Source: Klebsiella pneumoniae
GTDB taxonomy: Bacteria > Pseudomonadota > Gammaproteobacteria > Pseudomonadales > Pseudohongiellaceae
Direction of reading: 5' to 3'
NCBI GenBank assembly: GCA_945869725.1
Contig: CAMBPO010000004.1
Span: 1 to 64,000, forward strand
DNA: 64,000 nucleotides
Shown piece by piece: positions 47,630 through 57,716 of the stretch; the first letter of the stretch is position 1, and every line of letters starts with the position of its first letter. The position numbers and the translations under genes are program-made. Below the pieces are notes generated by a model that saw nothing but the letters and a program-made list of their open reading frames with translations, did not search any database and had not been told where the DNA came from.

Positions 47630-48583
47630 ATGTCATCATCCGTACTGTCTTTAACAAATGTTACAAAGCGCTACGGTGAATTTACTGCCGTCAATCGTAT
47701 CAATCTGATCATTCCCAAAGGCTCCGTGTACGGTTTTCTCGGACCTAACGGTGCCGGTAAAACCACCACTATCCGCATGATCCTCGACATCATCCGCCCT
47801 GACGAAGGCGCGATCGAAGTGCTTGGCTGCACATCAGCCATGCAGGTTCGCAGTCGCATCGGTTATCTGCCCGAAGAAAAGGGCCTCTACAAAAAAATGA
47901 AGGTGTGGGCGATTATTTCGTACTTTGCCACCCTCAAAGGCATGCATCGCAAAGAAGCAAAACTGCGCGCTTTTGAACTGCTGGAACAGTACGGCCTGAA
48001 GGATTTTGCCAATGCCACCGTGGACTCCCTGTCCAAGGGGATGGGGCAGAAGGTGCAGGTGCTGTCATCAATTGCCCACCGTCCGGAACTTGTCATTCTC
48101 GATGAACCATTTTCCGGTCTGGATCCGGTCAATCAGGAAGTACTTGAACAACTGATACGGGATCTGAAGAACAATGGACAAACGGTGATCTTTTCTACCC
48201 ACATCATGCAACATGCTGAGCGTCTGTGCGAGCGCCTGCTATTGATTACCCAAGGCAGCAAGGTGTTTGATGGCACGGTGGATGAAGCGCGAGCGATTAT
48301 CCCGCGCAGGGTCATTCTGGAGTGCCAGAATGACCTCAGCGCGCTTGCTGACCTTGAAGGCGTTTTATCGGCATGTGAACTGCCGGTCAGCAGTGAGGGT
48401 CGCATTGAGGGCACGCGGCAGTGGGAACTGTATGTTAAAGAGCAGACAAACCCGCAACTGATTCTGCAGCATTGTTTTCACAACAGTATCAGTCTGAGCC
48501 GATTTGATTTTACTCAGACCAGTCTGCACGATGTGTTTGTCCATCTGGTAGGTCAGGAAGCCAGGGAACATAACTTCCGATGA
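47630..48583 (+). CDS. ABC-2 exporter ATP-binding protein (NatA-like)
   Basis: A 317-residue ATPase. Walker A is GPNGAGKTT, the signature is LSKGMGQKVQ, and Walker B is LVILDEPFSGLDPVNQEV. The C-terminal 90 residues form a DUF4162-type domain. This pattern fits NatA of the sodium-efflux ABC family and many other ABC-2 exporters. It pairs with the permease 25 nt downstream. The substrate is not set by the sequence. Confidence 0.9.
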   Translation: MSSSVLSLTNVTKRYGEFTAVNRINLIIPKGSVYGFLGPNGAGKTTTIRMILDIIRPDEGAIEVLGCTSAMQVRSRIGYLPEEKGLYKKMKVWAIISYFATLKGMHRKEAKLRAFELLEQYGLKDFANATVDSLSKGMGQKVQVLSSIAHRPELVILDEPFSGLDPVNQEVLEQLIRDLKNNGQTVIFSTHIMQHAERLCERLLLITQGSKVFDGTVDEARAIIPRRVILECQNDLSALADLEGVLSACELPVSSEGRIEGTRQWELYVKEQTNPQLILQHCFHNSISLSRFDFTQTSLHDVFVHLVGQEAREHNFR

Positions 48584-48608
48584 ACGTTTTTTTGATGAGA
48601 CTACTGGC

Positions 48609-50201
48609 ATGAGAGTCACGTTGCTGATCGCATGGCGAGAATATCTTGAGAACGTCAAGACCAAGGGATTCTGGATCGGCGTGTTGTTGGTGCCAATCGT
48701 CTTTTTTATCATTTTTCATGTATCCAGTCGTCTTGCCACGGCCACGCCTACACGCTACTACCTGCTGGTAGATCAGTCGGGGCAGTATGCCAACTCAGTA
48801 GAATCCGCAATACGCCGCGAGCATCAGCGCCGGGTGATGCTGGATTTTATGCGTTATCTGCAAGAAAACCGCATCGAGTCGAACAGTATTGAAATCAGCA
48901 ATGAGCCCGCCAATCAGATGGATCAGTTGATTGATGATTTCAGCAATGATGAGGTCGCAGCACTGGATGACTGGCTCAGCAATGGCGGGCTGGCGTTTGC
49001 GTTGCAAATGACCAGACCTTATCTGCGCGCCGACACCCCGGAATTCGAGCAGCCCCGCCCACAGTTTGTCGCCGCAGTGCCGCCGCCGGGCCTGGACCTG
49101 AATGCGCCGCCTGAGCAGATTGTGGAGACACTGAGACCGTTTTTGAACGGTCAGCAGCGCTTGCAGGCCGGCGACAATCAAGTCAGCCTGTTTGCACTGA
49201 TCCTGATACCGGCTGATGTCGACAGCGATATCGTGCGGCCTGCGCCGGTGCCAACAGGCATGGCTGACGATACCACGCCCCGAGGTCTGCAGTATTGGGC
49301 CGGCAACCTGACCGATACACGGCTTTCCAATGCCATTCAGACCAGTATCAATAACGCGATCCGTCAGCAGGAATATACCGAACTCAACATCGACGTTGAT
49401 GCCGTGCGCGATGTTCAGCGCACCCGCCTGCCCGTCAGCCGCCTGGATCCAGGCAAAGTCGCTGGCGACGAGCAGGTCAGCCTGGCGGATACCTTCCGGC
49501 AATGGGCCCCCATGGGTTTTGTCTATCTGATTTTTATATCTCTGATGCAGAGTGTCCAATATCTGCTCAGCAATACTATTGAAGAAAAATCCAACCGCAT
49601 CATTGAGGTTCTGCTGGCATCCGTCACGCCCGGCGAATTGATGATGGGTAAACTGCTGGGTATCGGAGCGACCGGTATTACCACCATTGTGGCGTGGCTG
49701 GTGTCCTTTTTTGTGTTTATCAGACTCTACCAGACCGTCGAGACAGCCATGATTGTGCAGATTCTGGACGTGCTGCTGAGCTCGGATCTAATCCCGTATT
49801 TTATGTTCTATTACGTGTGCTGTTACGCACTGTATGCCGGTATCTTTCTGGCAATTGGCAGCCTGTGCAACACATTGAAGGAAGCCCAAAGCCTGATGAT
49901 GCCGTTGATGATGGTGCTGGTTGTGCCGATTCTGACCATGAGTTTTATTGCTCAGGATCCTAACGGCACCATGGCGCGCGTCATGTCCTGGATTCCACTG
50001 TTTACACCGTTCACCATGATGAACAGGGCCGCCGCGCAACCTCCGATGTTTGACGTTGTCGGCACAACCATCGTGCTGGTGGTGTCCACCATTGCGGTGC
50101 TCTGGTTATCCGGACGGGTTTTCCGGCAGGGTATTCTGCGTACCGGACAGCCCCCAAGAATTCTGGAACTGTGGCGAATGCTGCGTAAACGCACCAACTA
50201 A
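48609..50201 (+). CDS. ABC-2 exporter permease (NatB-like)
   Basis: A 530-residue permease. One helix (residues about 16-36) is followed by a 280-residue extracytoplasmic loop and about five hydrophobic helices in the C-terminal half, the layout of COG1668 (NatB) permeases. EEKSNRIIEVLLASVTPGELMMGKLLG is the family signature loop. It would assemble with the ATPase encoded just before it. NatAB of Bacillus exports Na+; other members secrete proteins or drugs. Confidence 0.88.
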   Translation: MRVTLLIAWREYLENVKTKGFWIGVLLVPIVFFIIFHVSSRLATATPTRYYLLVDQSGQYANSVESAIRREHQRRVMLDFMRYLQENRIESNSIEISNEPANQMDQLIDDFSNDEVAALDDWLSNGGLAFALQMTRPYLRADTPEFEQPRPQFVAAVPPPGLDLNAPPEQIVETLRPFLNGQQRLQAGDNQVSLFALILIPADVDSDIVRPAPVPTGMADDTTPRGLQYWAGNLTDTRLSNAIQTSINNAIRQQEYTELNIDVDAVRDVQRTRLPVSRLDPGKVAGDEQVSLADTFRQWAPMGFVYLIFISLMQSVQYLLSNTIEEKSNRIIEVLLASVTPGELMMGKLLGIGATGITTIVAWLVSFFVFIRLYQTVETAMIVQILDVLLSSDLIPYFMFYYVCCYALYAGIFLAIGSLCNTLKEAQSLMMPLMMVLVVPILTMSFIAQDPNGTMARVMSWIPLFTPFTMMNRAAAQPPMFDVVGTTIVLVVSTIAVLWLSGRVFRQGILRTGQPPRILELWRMLRKRTN

Positions 50202-50212
50202 GGAGCTACAAC

Positions 50213-51262
50213 ATGCGCAATGTGATGGAAAAGCGTGCATTTATCGGTGTACTGATTGCTCTCAGCCTGCTGTTCATCCTGTTGTTGTTGCCATTCTGGA
50301 CCGCAATTTTCTGGGCAGGTGTCATGTCGCTGTTGTTTTACCCGTTGCACGCACGATTAACACGCAGCTTCGGAAACCGGCCGTCACTGGCGGCGCTGTG
50401 CACGCTGACGATCGGTTTTGTGCTGGTGGTCATGCCCGTCATCGCCATCGCCTTCGGATTTGTGCGCGAGGGAGCGCAGTTGTATCAGCTGATTGAGAGT
50501 CAGGAACTCAACCCTCAAGACGTTCTGGATCGCATCGGCAATGCCGTACCGATTCTGCCGGATCTGCTGACCCGCGTTGGTATCGATACCGCTGTTATCC
50601 GCAATTACCTGTCTGAGGCGGCAATCGCCATGAGCCGCATGCTGTCACAACAAGCCCTGAGCTGGGGCCGTGATGCACTGACATTTACCCTCAGCCTCGG
50701 GCTAATGTTGTACCTGAGCTTTTTCCTGTTACGCGATGGCGTCAGTATTGTTGGCTGGATGCGCGACGCGGTTCCACTTAACAAAGAGCGCCGCCAGTTG
50801 CTGTTCCAGAAATTTGCTGAGGTTTCACGTGCCACTGTCAAAGGCAATCTGGTGGTCGCGTTGGTTCAGGGCGCTCTGGGTGGGCTGATATTCTGGTTGC
50901 TGGATCTACCGGCGGCGCTGCTGCTCTCGGTTGTGATGGCGTTTTTGTCGCTGGTTCCTGCGGTTGGTGCGTCTCTGGTGTGGCTGCCGATGGCAATTTA
51001 TTTGTATGCCACCGGTGAATGGGACAAGGCATCTATCCTGGTTGCTTATGGCGCCCTGGTAATCGGGCTGGCAGACAACGTTCTGCGTCCGATACTGGTA
51101 GGCCGAGACACCAAACTACCTGACTACATTGTGCTGTTCTCAACACTGGGCGGTATCAGCATGCTGGGCATTACCGGCTTTGTCATCGGTCCTTTGATTG
51201 CAGCATTGTTTCTGAGTTTCTGGACCATTTTCAGCAAAGAATTTAACGACGCAGAAGACTAA
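50213..51262 (+). CDS. AI-2E family transporter (PerM/YdiK-like)
   Basis: A 349-residue inner-membrane protein with about seven or eight hydrophobic helices. PAVGASLVWLPMAIYLYATG and DNVLRPILVGRDTKLPD are the family's conserved segments. Members include TqsA of E. coli, linked to autoinducer-2 export, and Na+/H+ antiporters in halophiles; the branch here is not certain. It starts 11 nt after the ABC permease stop with an AAGGAG site, so it belongs to that transcript. Confidence 0.88.
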   Translation: MRNVMEKRAFIGVLIALSLLFILLLLPFWTAIFWAGVMSLLFYPLHARLTRSFGNRPSLAALCTLTIGFVLVVMPVIAIAFGFVREGAQLYQLIESQELNPQDVLDRIGNAVPILPDLLTRVGIDTAVIRNYLSEAAIAMSRMLSQQALSWGRDALTFTLSLGLMLYLSFFLLRDGVSIVGWMRDAVPLNKERRQLLFQKFAEVSRATVKGNLVVALVQGALGGLIFWLLDLPAALLLSVVMAFLSLVPAVGASLVWLPMAIYLYATGEWDKASILVAYGALVIGLADNVLRPILVGRDTKLPDYIVLFSTLGGISMLGITGFVIGPLIAALFLSFWTIFSKEFNDAED

Positions 51263-51318
51263 GCCCTGGCATCATTTGCTAGGCTAGAATACCGGCCTCT
51301 GAAATCGGGAGTATCGTT

Positions 51319-52128
51319 TTGAATAAGAGTCAGATAGCGTTTATTGGCGCGGGCAACATGGCCAACAGCCTGATCCGTGGATTACTTGCGAAAGCTGTTC
51401 CTGCGTCACAACTGTTTGCAACCGACATTGATCAGGAAAAATTGCGGTTGTTGCAGCACGAATGTGGAATCCGGACTGGTACCAGCGCCGAGATTGCTGC
51501 CAATGCCGATGTGATCATACTGGCGGTCAAACCTCAGGTGATGGCTGCTGCATGCGAGTCATTGCGCGCCAGCATCAAAAAACCGGACTGCCTGATCATC
51601 TCTATCGCCGCCGGCATCCCAGTCAGTTCGATGGAAAGCTGGTTAGGCCACGATCGCGCGATTGTGCGCTGTATGCCCAACACCCCCGCGCTGGTCGGAG
51701 AAGGGGCCACGGGGCTGTTTGCCAACGCACGTTGTTCACCAACCGACATCGCACTGGCTGGCGATATTCTGTCGGCTGTTGGCATTACCTGCTGGCTGCG
51801 CAGCGAGAAAGATATTGATACCGTTACCGCGCTCTCAGGCAGCGGCCCTGCGTATTTTTTCCTGATGATGGAAGCACTGGAGAAAGCCGCCGTGGCGCTG
51901 GGCCTGGATGCCGATGTGGCGCGCCAGCTCAGTATTCAGACGGCTCTCGGCGCAGGCAAGCTGGCGGCTGACAGTGACGTGGCGCCCGACGAGTTACGCC
52001 GACGGGTCACATCCCCGGGTGGCACGACTGAACAGGCCTTGTTAAGCTTCCAGCGCGATGGATTTGAGCGTATTGTCGCCAACGCGGTAGAAGCTGCACA
52101 GAAGCGGGCTGCTGAACTGGCTAAATAA
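51319..52128 (+). CDS. proC: Pyrroline-5-carboxylate reductase
   Basis: A 269-residue NAD(P)H enzyme that makes L-proline in its last step. The cofactor motif is FIGAGNMANSLIRG, and the C-terminal ALSGSGPAYFFLMMEAL and VTSPGGTTEQAL are family hallmarks. The start codon is TTG, with GGGAG 7 nt before it; no ATG gives the N-terminal strand. In Pseudomonas yggS precedes proC, but here an AI-2E transporter does. yggT follows at 45 nt. Confidence 0.96.
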   Translation: MNKSQIAFIGAGNMANSLIRGLLAKAVPASQLFATDIDQEKLRLLQHECGIRTGTSAEIAANADVIILAVKPQVMAAACESLRASIKKPDCLIISIAAGIPVSSMESWLGHDRAIVRCMPNTPALVGEGATGLFANARCSPTDIALAGDILSAVGITCWLRSEKDIDTVTALSGSGPAYFFLMMEALEKAAVALGLDADVARQLSIQTALGAGKLAADSDVAPDELRRRVTSPGGTTEQALLSFQRDGFERIVANAVEAAQKRAAELAK

Positions 52129-52173
52129 CTTTCGTTACGAGGCGGGGCCTGCAGCCCGGCAAGAGACAACATC

Positions 52174-52752
52174 ATGAATGCAATTGGTAGTATTGGCAGT
52201 TTGCTGGTCAGCACAATGGGCACCCTGTTTATGATGGCGGTGCTGCTGCGATTCCTGCTGCAGATATCACGGGCTGATTTCTACAATCCCATCACTCAGA
52301 TGGTCGTGCGTGTTACCGACCCCGGTGTGCAGTTATTCCGCCGCTTTATTCCGGGATTCAAAGGTGTTGATTTTGCAACACTGGTGTTTGCCTTTCTGGT
52401 TCAATGCACACTGATCTGTGTCTTGATCCTGATCGCAGGTTTTGATTTGCCTGGGGTGGGCCTGGTGATGACCTGGGCAGTCGGCGGCATCATTAATTTT
52501 ATCCTCGACATCTATTTCTGGTCGCTGCTGGTTTCTATTGTTTCCAGCTTCATTGCACCGTTCAGCGAGCATCCGGCGCTGGTCTTGGTTCGTCAACTCA
52601 CAGAGCCGATCATGGCACCATTCCGACGACTGCTGCCTTCGATGGGCGGGCTGGATCTGTCCCCAATTTTTGTGTTTCTGGCGATTCAGATTATAAAGAT
52701 TGTGTTGGTTGCACCGATGGGTGCCAATCCCGCGTTTGTTCCCGGCATGTAA
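52174..52752 (+). CDS. yggT: YggT family membrane protein
   Basis: A 192-residue inner-membrane protein with two repeated YGGT units, each of two hydrophobic helices. The repeats are marked by [23 protein letters not shown] and the later [18 protein letters not shown]. The family is linked to osmotic tolerance and cell division; the exact role is not known. The proC-yggT-metX order is conserved in Pseudomonas. Confidence 0.9.
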   Translation: MNAIGSIGSLLVSTMGTLFMMAVLLRFLLQISRADFYNPITQMVVRVTDPGVQLFRRFIPGFKGVDFATLVFAFLVQCTLICVLILIAGFDLPGVGLVMTWAVGGIINFILDIYFWSLLVSIVSSFIAPFSEHPALVLVRQLTEPIMAPFRRLLPSMGGLDLSPIFVFLAIQIIKIVLVAPMGANPAFVPGM

Positions 52753-52771
52753 AAAAGGACGACACAGCATC

Positions 52772-53962
52772 ATGCCCGAATTTCTGCCGGAAGATTCCGT
52801 AGGGATTGTCACTGCGCAATGTTTTCATTTTGACGAACCGCTGCACCTACGCAGCGGGAAAGTGATCAAAAGCTATGACTTGATGGTCGAAACCTACGGC
52901 GAACTGAATGCAGATAAATCTAACGCCATTCTGGTTTGCCCGGCACTTAGTGGTGACCACCATGCAGCCGGTTATCACAGCATGACCGATAAAAAACCCG
53001 GCTGGTGGGATGTGTGCATAGGCCCCGGCAAACCCATTGATACCAATCATTTTTTTGTTGTCAGCCTGAATAATCTGGGCGGCTGCGCAGGCAGCACCGG
53101 TCCGGGGTCAATCAACCCGGATACCGGCACTTGGTACGGCCCTGATTTCCCGGTGGTTACTGTGCGCGACTGGGTGAACAGTCAGGCACGACTAGCTGAT
53201 CGCCTTGGCGTTCAACAGTGGGCCGCAGTGATTGGCGGCAGCCTGGGCGGCATGCAGGTGATGCGCTGGTCCATCAGTTATCCCGAACGGGTACGCCATG
53301 CCATTATGCTGGCGGTTGCCCCCAAACTGTCGGCGCAGAACATTGCCTTTAATGAAGTGGCGCGCCAGTCCATCACCGGCGATCCCGACTTTCACGCGGG
53401 TCGTTACCGCGACTACGGGACAATTCCCAAAAAGGGTCTGATGCTGGCGCGGATGGTTGGACACATCACTTATCTGTCCGATAGCGCCATGCGCGAAAAA
53501 TTCGGCAAAGCCACACAAGAGATCAAAGAAGCATCCCTGAACCTCGGCCGCGATTTACGTGCCGGCAAACTGAGTTTTGGTTTTGATGTGGACTTCCAGG
53601 TGGAAAGTTACCTGCATTACCAGGGTGAACGTTTTTCAGAAACGTTTGATGCCAACTCCTATCTATTGATGACCAAAGCACTGGATTATTTTGATCCCAG
53701 CGTGGACTACGATGGAGATCTGAGCAAAGCCTTTGCAAAAAGTGATTGCCGCTTCCTGCTGGTGTCTTACAGCACTGACTGGCGATTCCCGCCAGAACGG
53801 ACGCAGGAAATCGTCACCGCGCTGTTAAAAGCTGGCAAACAGGTCAGTTATCTGGACATTGAAGCGGATGAAGGTCATGACGCGTTTTTGTTGCCAGTTC
53901 CCCGATATATGCAAGCCATGACCACCTATCTGAATCGTGTCAAACAGGAGGTGGCCTGCTGA
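52772..53962 (+). CDS. metX: Homoserine O-acyltransferase (MetX)
   Basis: A 396-residue alpha/beta hydrolase. The nucleophile is Ser157 in IGGSLGGMQ, and Asp336 (STDWRF) with His369 (DEGHDAF) completes the triad. It acylates homoserine at the start of methionine synthesis. Many proteobacterial MetX enzymes use succinyl-CoA rather than acetyl-CoA, so the acyl donor is left open. The ATG at 52772 is preferred over an upstream in-frame start inside yggT. Its stop overlaps metW's start in TGATG. Confidence 0.95.
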   Translation: MPEFLPEDSVGIVTAQCFHFDEPLHLRSGKVIKSYDLMVETYGELNADKSNAILVCPALSGDHHAAGYHSMTDKKPGWWDVCIGPGKPIDTNHFFVVSLNNLGGCAGSTGPGSINPDTGTWYGPDFPVVTVRDWVNSQARLADRLGVQQWAAVIGGSLGGMQVMRWSISYPERVRHAIMLAVAPKLSAQNIAFNEVARQSITGDPDFHAGRYRDYGTIPKKGLMLARMVGHITYLSDSAMREKFGKATQEIKEASLNLGRDLRAGKLSFGFDVDFQVESYLHYQGERFSETFDANSYLLMTKALDYFDPSVDYDGDLSKAFAKSDCRFLLVSYSTDWRFPPERTQEIVTALLKAGKQVSYLDIEADEGHDAFLLPVPRYMQAMTTYLNRVKQEVAC

Positions 53963-54570
53963 TGCGCGCAGATTTGGAAATTATTGAGAAATGGATCAAA
54001 CCCGGCAGCCGTGTGCTGGATCTGGGCTGTGGTGACGGCAGCCTGCTGGCGTTTCTGCGTGACAATAAAGGCACCATTGGTATTGGCCTTGAGATTGATA
54101 ACAACAAGATTGATGCGTGCCTGAACAAAGGTATCGACGTCATACAACAGGACATGAATAAAGGTCTTGGCAACTTTGAGACACATAGTTTTGACACGGT
54201 ACTGCTGACACAGACCTTGCAGGCTATGCACTATCCCGATCTGCTGGTTGAGGAAATGCTGCGCATAGGCAAAAACTGTATTGTGACCTTCCCGAACTTT
54301 GGTAACTGGAAGAGCCGTGCGCATATCGCCTTCAAGGGTCGGATGCCGGTGTCAGACTTTATGCCCTATCAGTGGTACGACACGCCCAACATCCATTTTT
54401 GTACAGTGCGCGACTTTGATGATTTCTGTCTCGCAAAAAATATCGATGTCATCACCCGCACGGTTGTCGACAACAAACACCGCGACAGTGCCATTATTCG
54501 CGCCTTCCCCAATCTGCTGAGTGAAATTGCGATTTATCACTTCGCTCGTGGTCAGCAAGGCGGTAAGTGA
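53962..54570 (+). CDS. metW: Methionine biosynthesis protein MetW
   Basis: A 202-residue methyltransferase-fold protein. The SAM-type loop is [15 protein letters not shown], and the family segment [12 protein letters not shown] follows. MetW acts together with MetX in methionine synthesis in Pseudomonas and relatives, but a methyl-transfer reaction is not proven. Both ends overlap neighbouring genes as TGATG, so metX-metW-rdgB are translationally coupled. Confidence 0.94.
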   Translation: MRADLEIIEKWIKPGSRVLDLGCGDGSLLAFLRDNKGTIGIGLEIDNNKIDACLNKGIDVIQQDMNKGLGNFETHSFDTVLLTQTLQAMHYPDLLVEEMLRIGKNCIVTFPNFGNWKSRAHIAFKGRMPVSDFMPYQWYDTPNIHFCTVRDFDDFCLAKNIDVITRTVVDNKHRDSAIIRAFPNLLSEIAIYHFARGQQGGK

Positions 54571-55196
54571 TGCAGAAAATTGTGTTAGCCAGCAGCAATA
54601 TCGGCAAGCTGAAAGAGCTACAGTCTATGTTGGCTGCGCTGCCGGTTAACATCATCGCGCAGTCCGAGCTTGGCGTGGTCGATGCGGAGGAAACCGGACT
54701 CACATTTATCGAAAATGCCATCATTAAAGCGCGTCATGCCAGTGCGATAACCGGCTTGCCGTCCATTGCTGACGACTCCGGACTTGCCGTGGACGCATTG
54801 GGGGGCGCTCCGGGAATTTATTCTGCGCGCTACGCAAAGCTGCCCGCTAACGTCAAAGGACAGGCGCTCGATCAGGCTAACAACACCAAGCTGATAGAGG
54901 CGCTGCGCGACATACCCGACCATCAACGCGGCGCACAGTTTCATTGTGTAATGGTGTTTATGCGCCATGCTGCTGACCCCACGCCACTGGTGTGTCATGG
55001 CCAATGGCACGGCAGCATCCTGCAAGCCGCTGCGGGCGCAGGCGGTTTTGGTTACGATCCCCTGTTTCTGGTGCCTGATCACGGCTGCAGTTCGGCTGAA
55101 TTGAGCACAAACGAAAAAAACCGCATCAGCCATCGCGCGCAGGCCTGTCAACTGCTGCTGGCGGCGCTCAGCGCCCGTTACGGCATCGCTGCGTGA
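54570..55196 (+). CDS. rdgB: RdgB/HAM1 family XTP/dITP pyrophosphatase
   Basis: A 208-residue house-cleaning enzyme that hydrolyses non-canonical purine nucleotides. Motifs are [49 protein letters not shown] and FGYDPLF. The ATG at 54570 overlaps the metW stop; a GTG just before it is the alternative. The stop overlaps the hemW start. Confidence 0.95.
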   Translation: MQKIVLASSNIGKLKELQSMLAALPVNIIAQSELGVVDAEETGLTFIENAIIKARHASAITGLPSIADDSGLAVDALGGAPGIYSARYAKLPANVKGQALDQANNTKLIEALRDIPDHQRGAQFHCVMVFMRHAADPTPLVCHGQWHGSILQAAAGAGGFGYDPLFLVPDHGCSSAELSTNEKNRISHRAQACQLLLAALSARYGIAA

Positions 55197-56434
55197 GCGC
55201 GCTGCCAGACAATGACTGCGGTGCCAGCCCAACTGCCCAAACCTCAAGGCTGACCCTGCCGCTGTTGAGCTTGTACATTCATGTGCCATGGTGTGTGCGC
55301 AAATGCCCCTATTGCGACTTTAACTCGCATGAACACGACAGCGCAGGCGCGCTGCCCGAGGAAGACTATATCAGCGCCTTGCTGGACGATCTGCAGCATG
55401 ACCTGCCGTATGTTCAGAAACGCGAGATACAAAGCATCTTTATCGGCGGCGGCACACCCAGTCTGTTGTCCGCAAACGCCTATGATCGCCTGCTGAATGG
55501 TCTGCAAAAATCCCTGAGATTCAGCAGTGATATCGAAATCACCCTGGAGGCAAACCCGGGCACTGCAGAACGGGAAAAATTCGCGGACTACCATGCAGCC
55601 GGCATCAATCGCTTGTCGCTGGGTATTCAGAGTTTTGATGCACAACAGCTGAAAAATCTGGGGCGTATTCACGATCACCATGACGCTGAACGTGCCATCG
55701 ATTTTGCGCGCAAAGCGGGCTTTAAACGCCTGAATCTGGATCTGATGTATGGCTTGCAAGAGCAGACACCTGATGCGGCCTTGCATGATCTTTACAAAGC
55801 CATCGGTTTTGCGCCTGAACATCTGTCCTGGTATCAGTTGACCATCGAACCCAACACGGCGTTTTTCAAGCACACGCCTGCTTTGCCCGCTGAGGATACC
55901 TTGATTGATATTCAGGATGCGGGACTGGCACTGCTGCACGAACAGGGCTACCAGCGTTATGAGGTCTCCGCGTTTGCGCGCGCGGGTGAAGCGTCCAGGC
56001 ATAACCTGAATTATTGGCGCTTTGGAGATTACCTTGGCATTGGCGCCGGCGCCCACGCCAAACTCACTGAACCGCACAAACACCGCATTCTACGACTACG
56101 CAAACGAAAGCAACCCGCGCATTATCTGCAGGCCGCAAAACTCAGCCTGACACGGGAAAACAGTAATCTGCTGGTGCGTTACCCCTATATGGCCGATGCC
56201 AGTCCAATTGAGGCAGAGGACTTGCCGGTAGAGTTCCTGTTGAACGCTTTGCGACTTCGGGAAGGCTTTACCATAAGTCAATTTGAGTCGCTGACAGGGC
56301 TGCCTTTCAGCCGCCATTCAAAGCAGGTAGAATCTTTGCGGCATCAAGGGCTTCTGACTGTCGATGGTGAACGGATCACGACTACCGAGCGTGGTTATCA
56401 GTTCCTAAACAGTGTTCTGGAAGCATTTCTGTAG
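55193..56434 (+). CDS. hemW: HemW, radical-SAM heme chaperone (oxygen-independent coproporphyrinogen oxidase-like)
   Basis: A 413-residue radical-SAM protein with the cluster motif Cys34-x3-Cys38-x2-Cys41 ([10 protein letters not shown]). The lack of the extra N-terminal region of HemN, and the context, place it in HemW, a heme chaperone rather than an active oxidase. [10 protein letters not shown] and [10 protein letters not shown] are family segments. The GTG start overlaps the rdgB stop by 4 nt (GTGA). Confidence 0.94.
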   Translation: MSALPDNDCGASPTAQTSRLTLPLLSLYIHVPWCVRKCPYCDFNSHEHDSAGALPEEDYISALLDDLQHDLPYVQKREIQSIFIGGGTPSLLSANAYDRLLNGLQKSLRFSSDIEITLEANPGTAEREKFADYHAAGINRLSLGIQSFDAQQLKNLGRIHDHHDAERAIDFARKAGFKRLNLDLMYGLQEQTPDAALHDLYKAIGFAPEHLSWYQLTIEPNTAFFKHTPALPAEDTLIDIQDAGLALLHEQGYQRYEVSAFARAGEASRHNLNYWRFGDYLGIGAGAHAKLTEPHKHRILRLRKRKQPAHYLQAAKLSLTRENSNLLVRYPYMADASPIEAEDLPVEFLLNALRLREGFTISQFESLTGLPFSRHSKQVESLRHQGLLTVDGERITTTERGYQFLNSVLEAFL

Positions 56435-56475
56435 CAATTGCTCGCTGGCCCTGCCGGCATCTTGAGTTGACAACC

Positions 56476-57663
56476 ATGTCCGCAAGCGAACACCGCTCTC
56501 TGATCAACCGTATGCAGTCGTTACTGAAGCTGCCTACCATCAGTTCCGCCAATCCGGCGCTGGATATGAGCAATATGCCGGTCATTAACTATCTGGCCGA
56601 ACAGTTCAGTGCACTGGGTTTTGAGTGCGAAATAGTGCCCTGTACCAGCACACACGGCAACCTGAAAGCCAACCTGATTGCCACACTTGGCAAAGGACCC
56701 GGCGGCCTGGTGTTGGCCGGCCATACTGATACCGTCCCCATGAACCCGGAGCTGTGGAGCGTTGACCCCTTGGCTGTCACCGAAAAAGACGGGCGCCTTT
56801 ATGGTCTTGGCAGCACCGATATGAAAGGTTTTTTTGCGTTGATCCTGGAGGCTGTGCAGCCATTTCTCGGACAGCCACTGCAACAACCTCTGATTGTGCT
56901 GGCCACCGCGGATGAGGAGACCTCAATGTCCGGCGCCCGCAGAATAGCCGAGATTGGCCGGCCTAAAGCACGCTATGCCATTATTGGTGAACCTACGGGC
57001 ATGAAACCCATCCGCGCACACAAGGGTGTGATGATGGAATCCATCCGACTGCAGGGGCGCAGCGGACACTCCTCCGACCCCAGCCTGGGCATCAACGCGA
57101 TGGAAGCAATGCACGACGTGTTGAGCGAACTGATGAGCTATCGCAACGAACTGCAGCAGCGTTACCACAGCCCATTGTTTGTGATCGACAAACCCACCAT
57201 GAATTTTGGTTGTATTCACGGTGGCGACAATCCCAACAGGATCTGTGGGCACTGCGAGCTGGAGTTTGATATCCGCCTGTTGCCGGGTATGGAAGCTGAA
57301 CTGCTGCGCGGCGAAATTGACAAACGACTGCGCCCGCTGGCTGAACGCTGGAAGGTAGGCTTTGAGTTTACCCCGCTGTTTGTGGGCGCGCCGGCGTTTA
57401 TTTGCCCCGCAGAAAGTGATCTGGTCAAGACCGCTGAGCGACTGACAGGTCATACTGCCGCCACCGTGGCCTTTGGTACTGAAGCGCCATTTCTGCAGGA
57501 CATGGGCATAGACACAATTGTGCTCGGACCTGGTGACATTGAGCAGGCGCATCAGCCCGATGAGTACCTTGCTCTGGACAGGGTGCAACCTTGTATCAAT
57601 CTGTTGCGGCAGTTTATCAGTCATTATTGTCTTAAATCGGGCTCCCCCTTGTTCAACACCTGA
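56476..57663 (+). CDS. argE: Acetylornithine deacetylase
   Basis: A 395-residue M20 deacetylase. Zinc ligands and catalytic residues are in LAGHTDTVP, GLGSTDMKGFF and ATADEETSMSGA. The typical ArgE segment EPTGMKPIRAHKGVM is present. It releases ornithine in arginine synthesis. The ATG at 56476 is preferred; a TTG at 56467 would add three residues. It precedes argA by 53 nt, an arrangement known from Pseudomonas. Confidence 0.93.
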   Translation: MSASEHRSLINRMQSLLKLPTISSANPALDMSNMPVINYLAEQFSALGFECEIVPCTSTHGNLKANLIATLGKGPGGLVLAGHTDTVPMNPELWSVDPLAVTEKDGRLYGLGSTDMKGFFALILEAVQPFLGQPLQQPLIVLATADEETSMSGARRIAEIGRPKARYAIIGEPTGMKPIRAHKGVMMESIRLQGRSGHSSDPSLGINAMEAMHDVLSELMSYRNELQQRYHSPLFVIDKPTMNFGCIHGGDNPNRICGHCELEFDIRLLPGMEAELLRGEIDKRLRPLAERWKVGFEFTPLFVGAPAFICPAESDLVKTAERLTGHTAATVAFGTEAPFLQDMGIDTIVLGPGDIEQAHQPDEYLALDRVQPCINLLRQFISHYCLKSGSPLFNT

Positions 57664-57716
57664 GCTCAATCACATAATGGAATGGTTTATACGCATGGCA
57701 ACACGGAACTAAGGGC

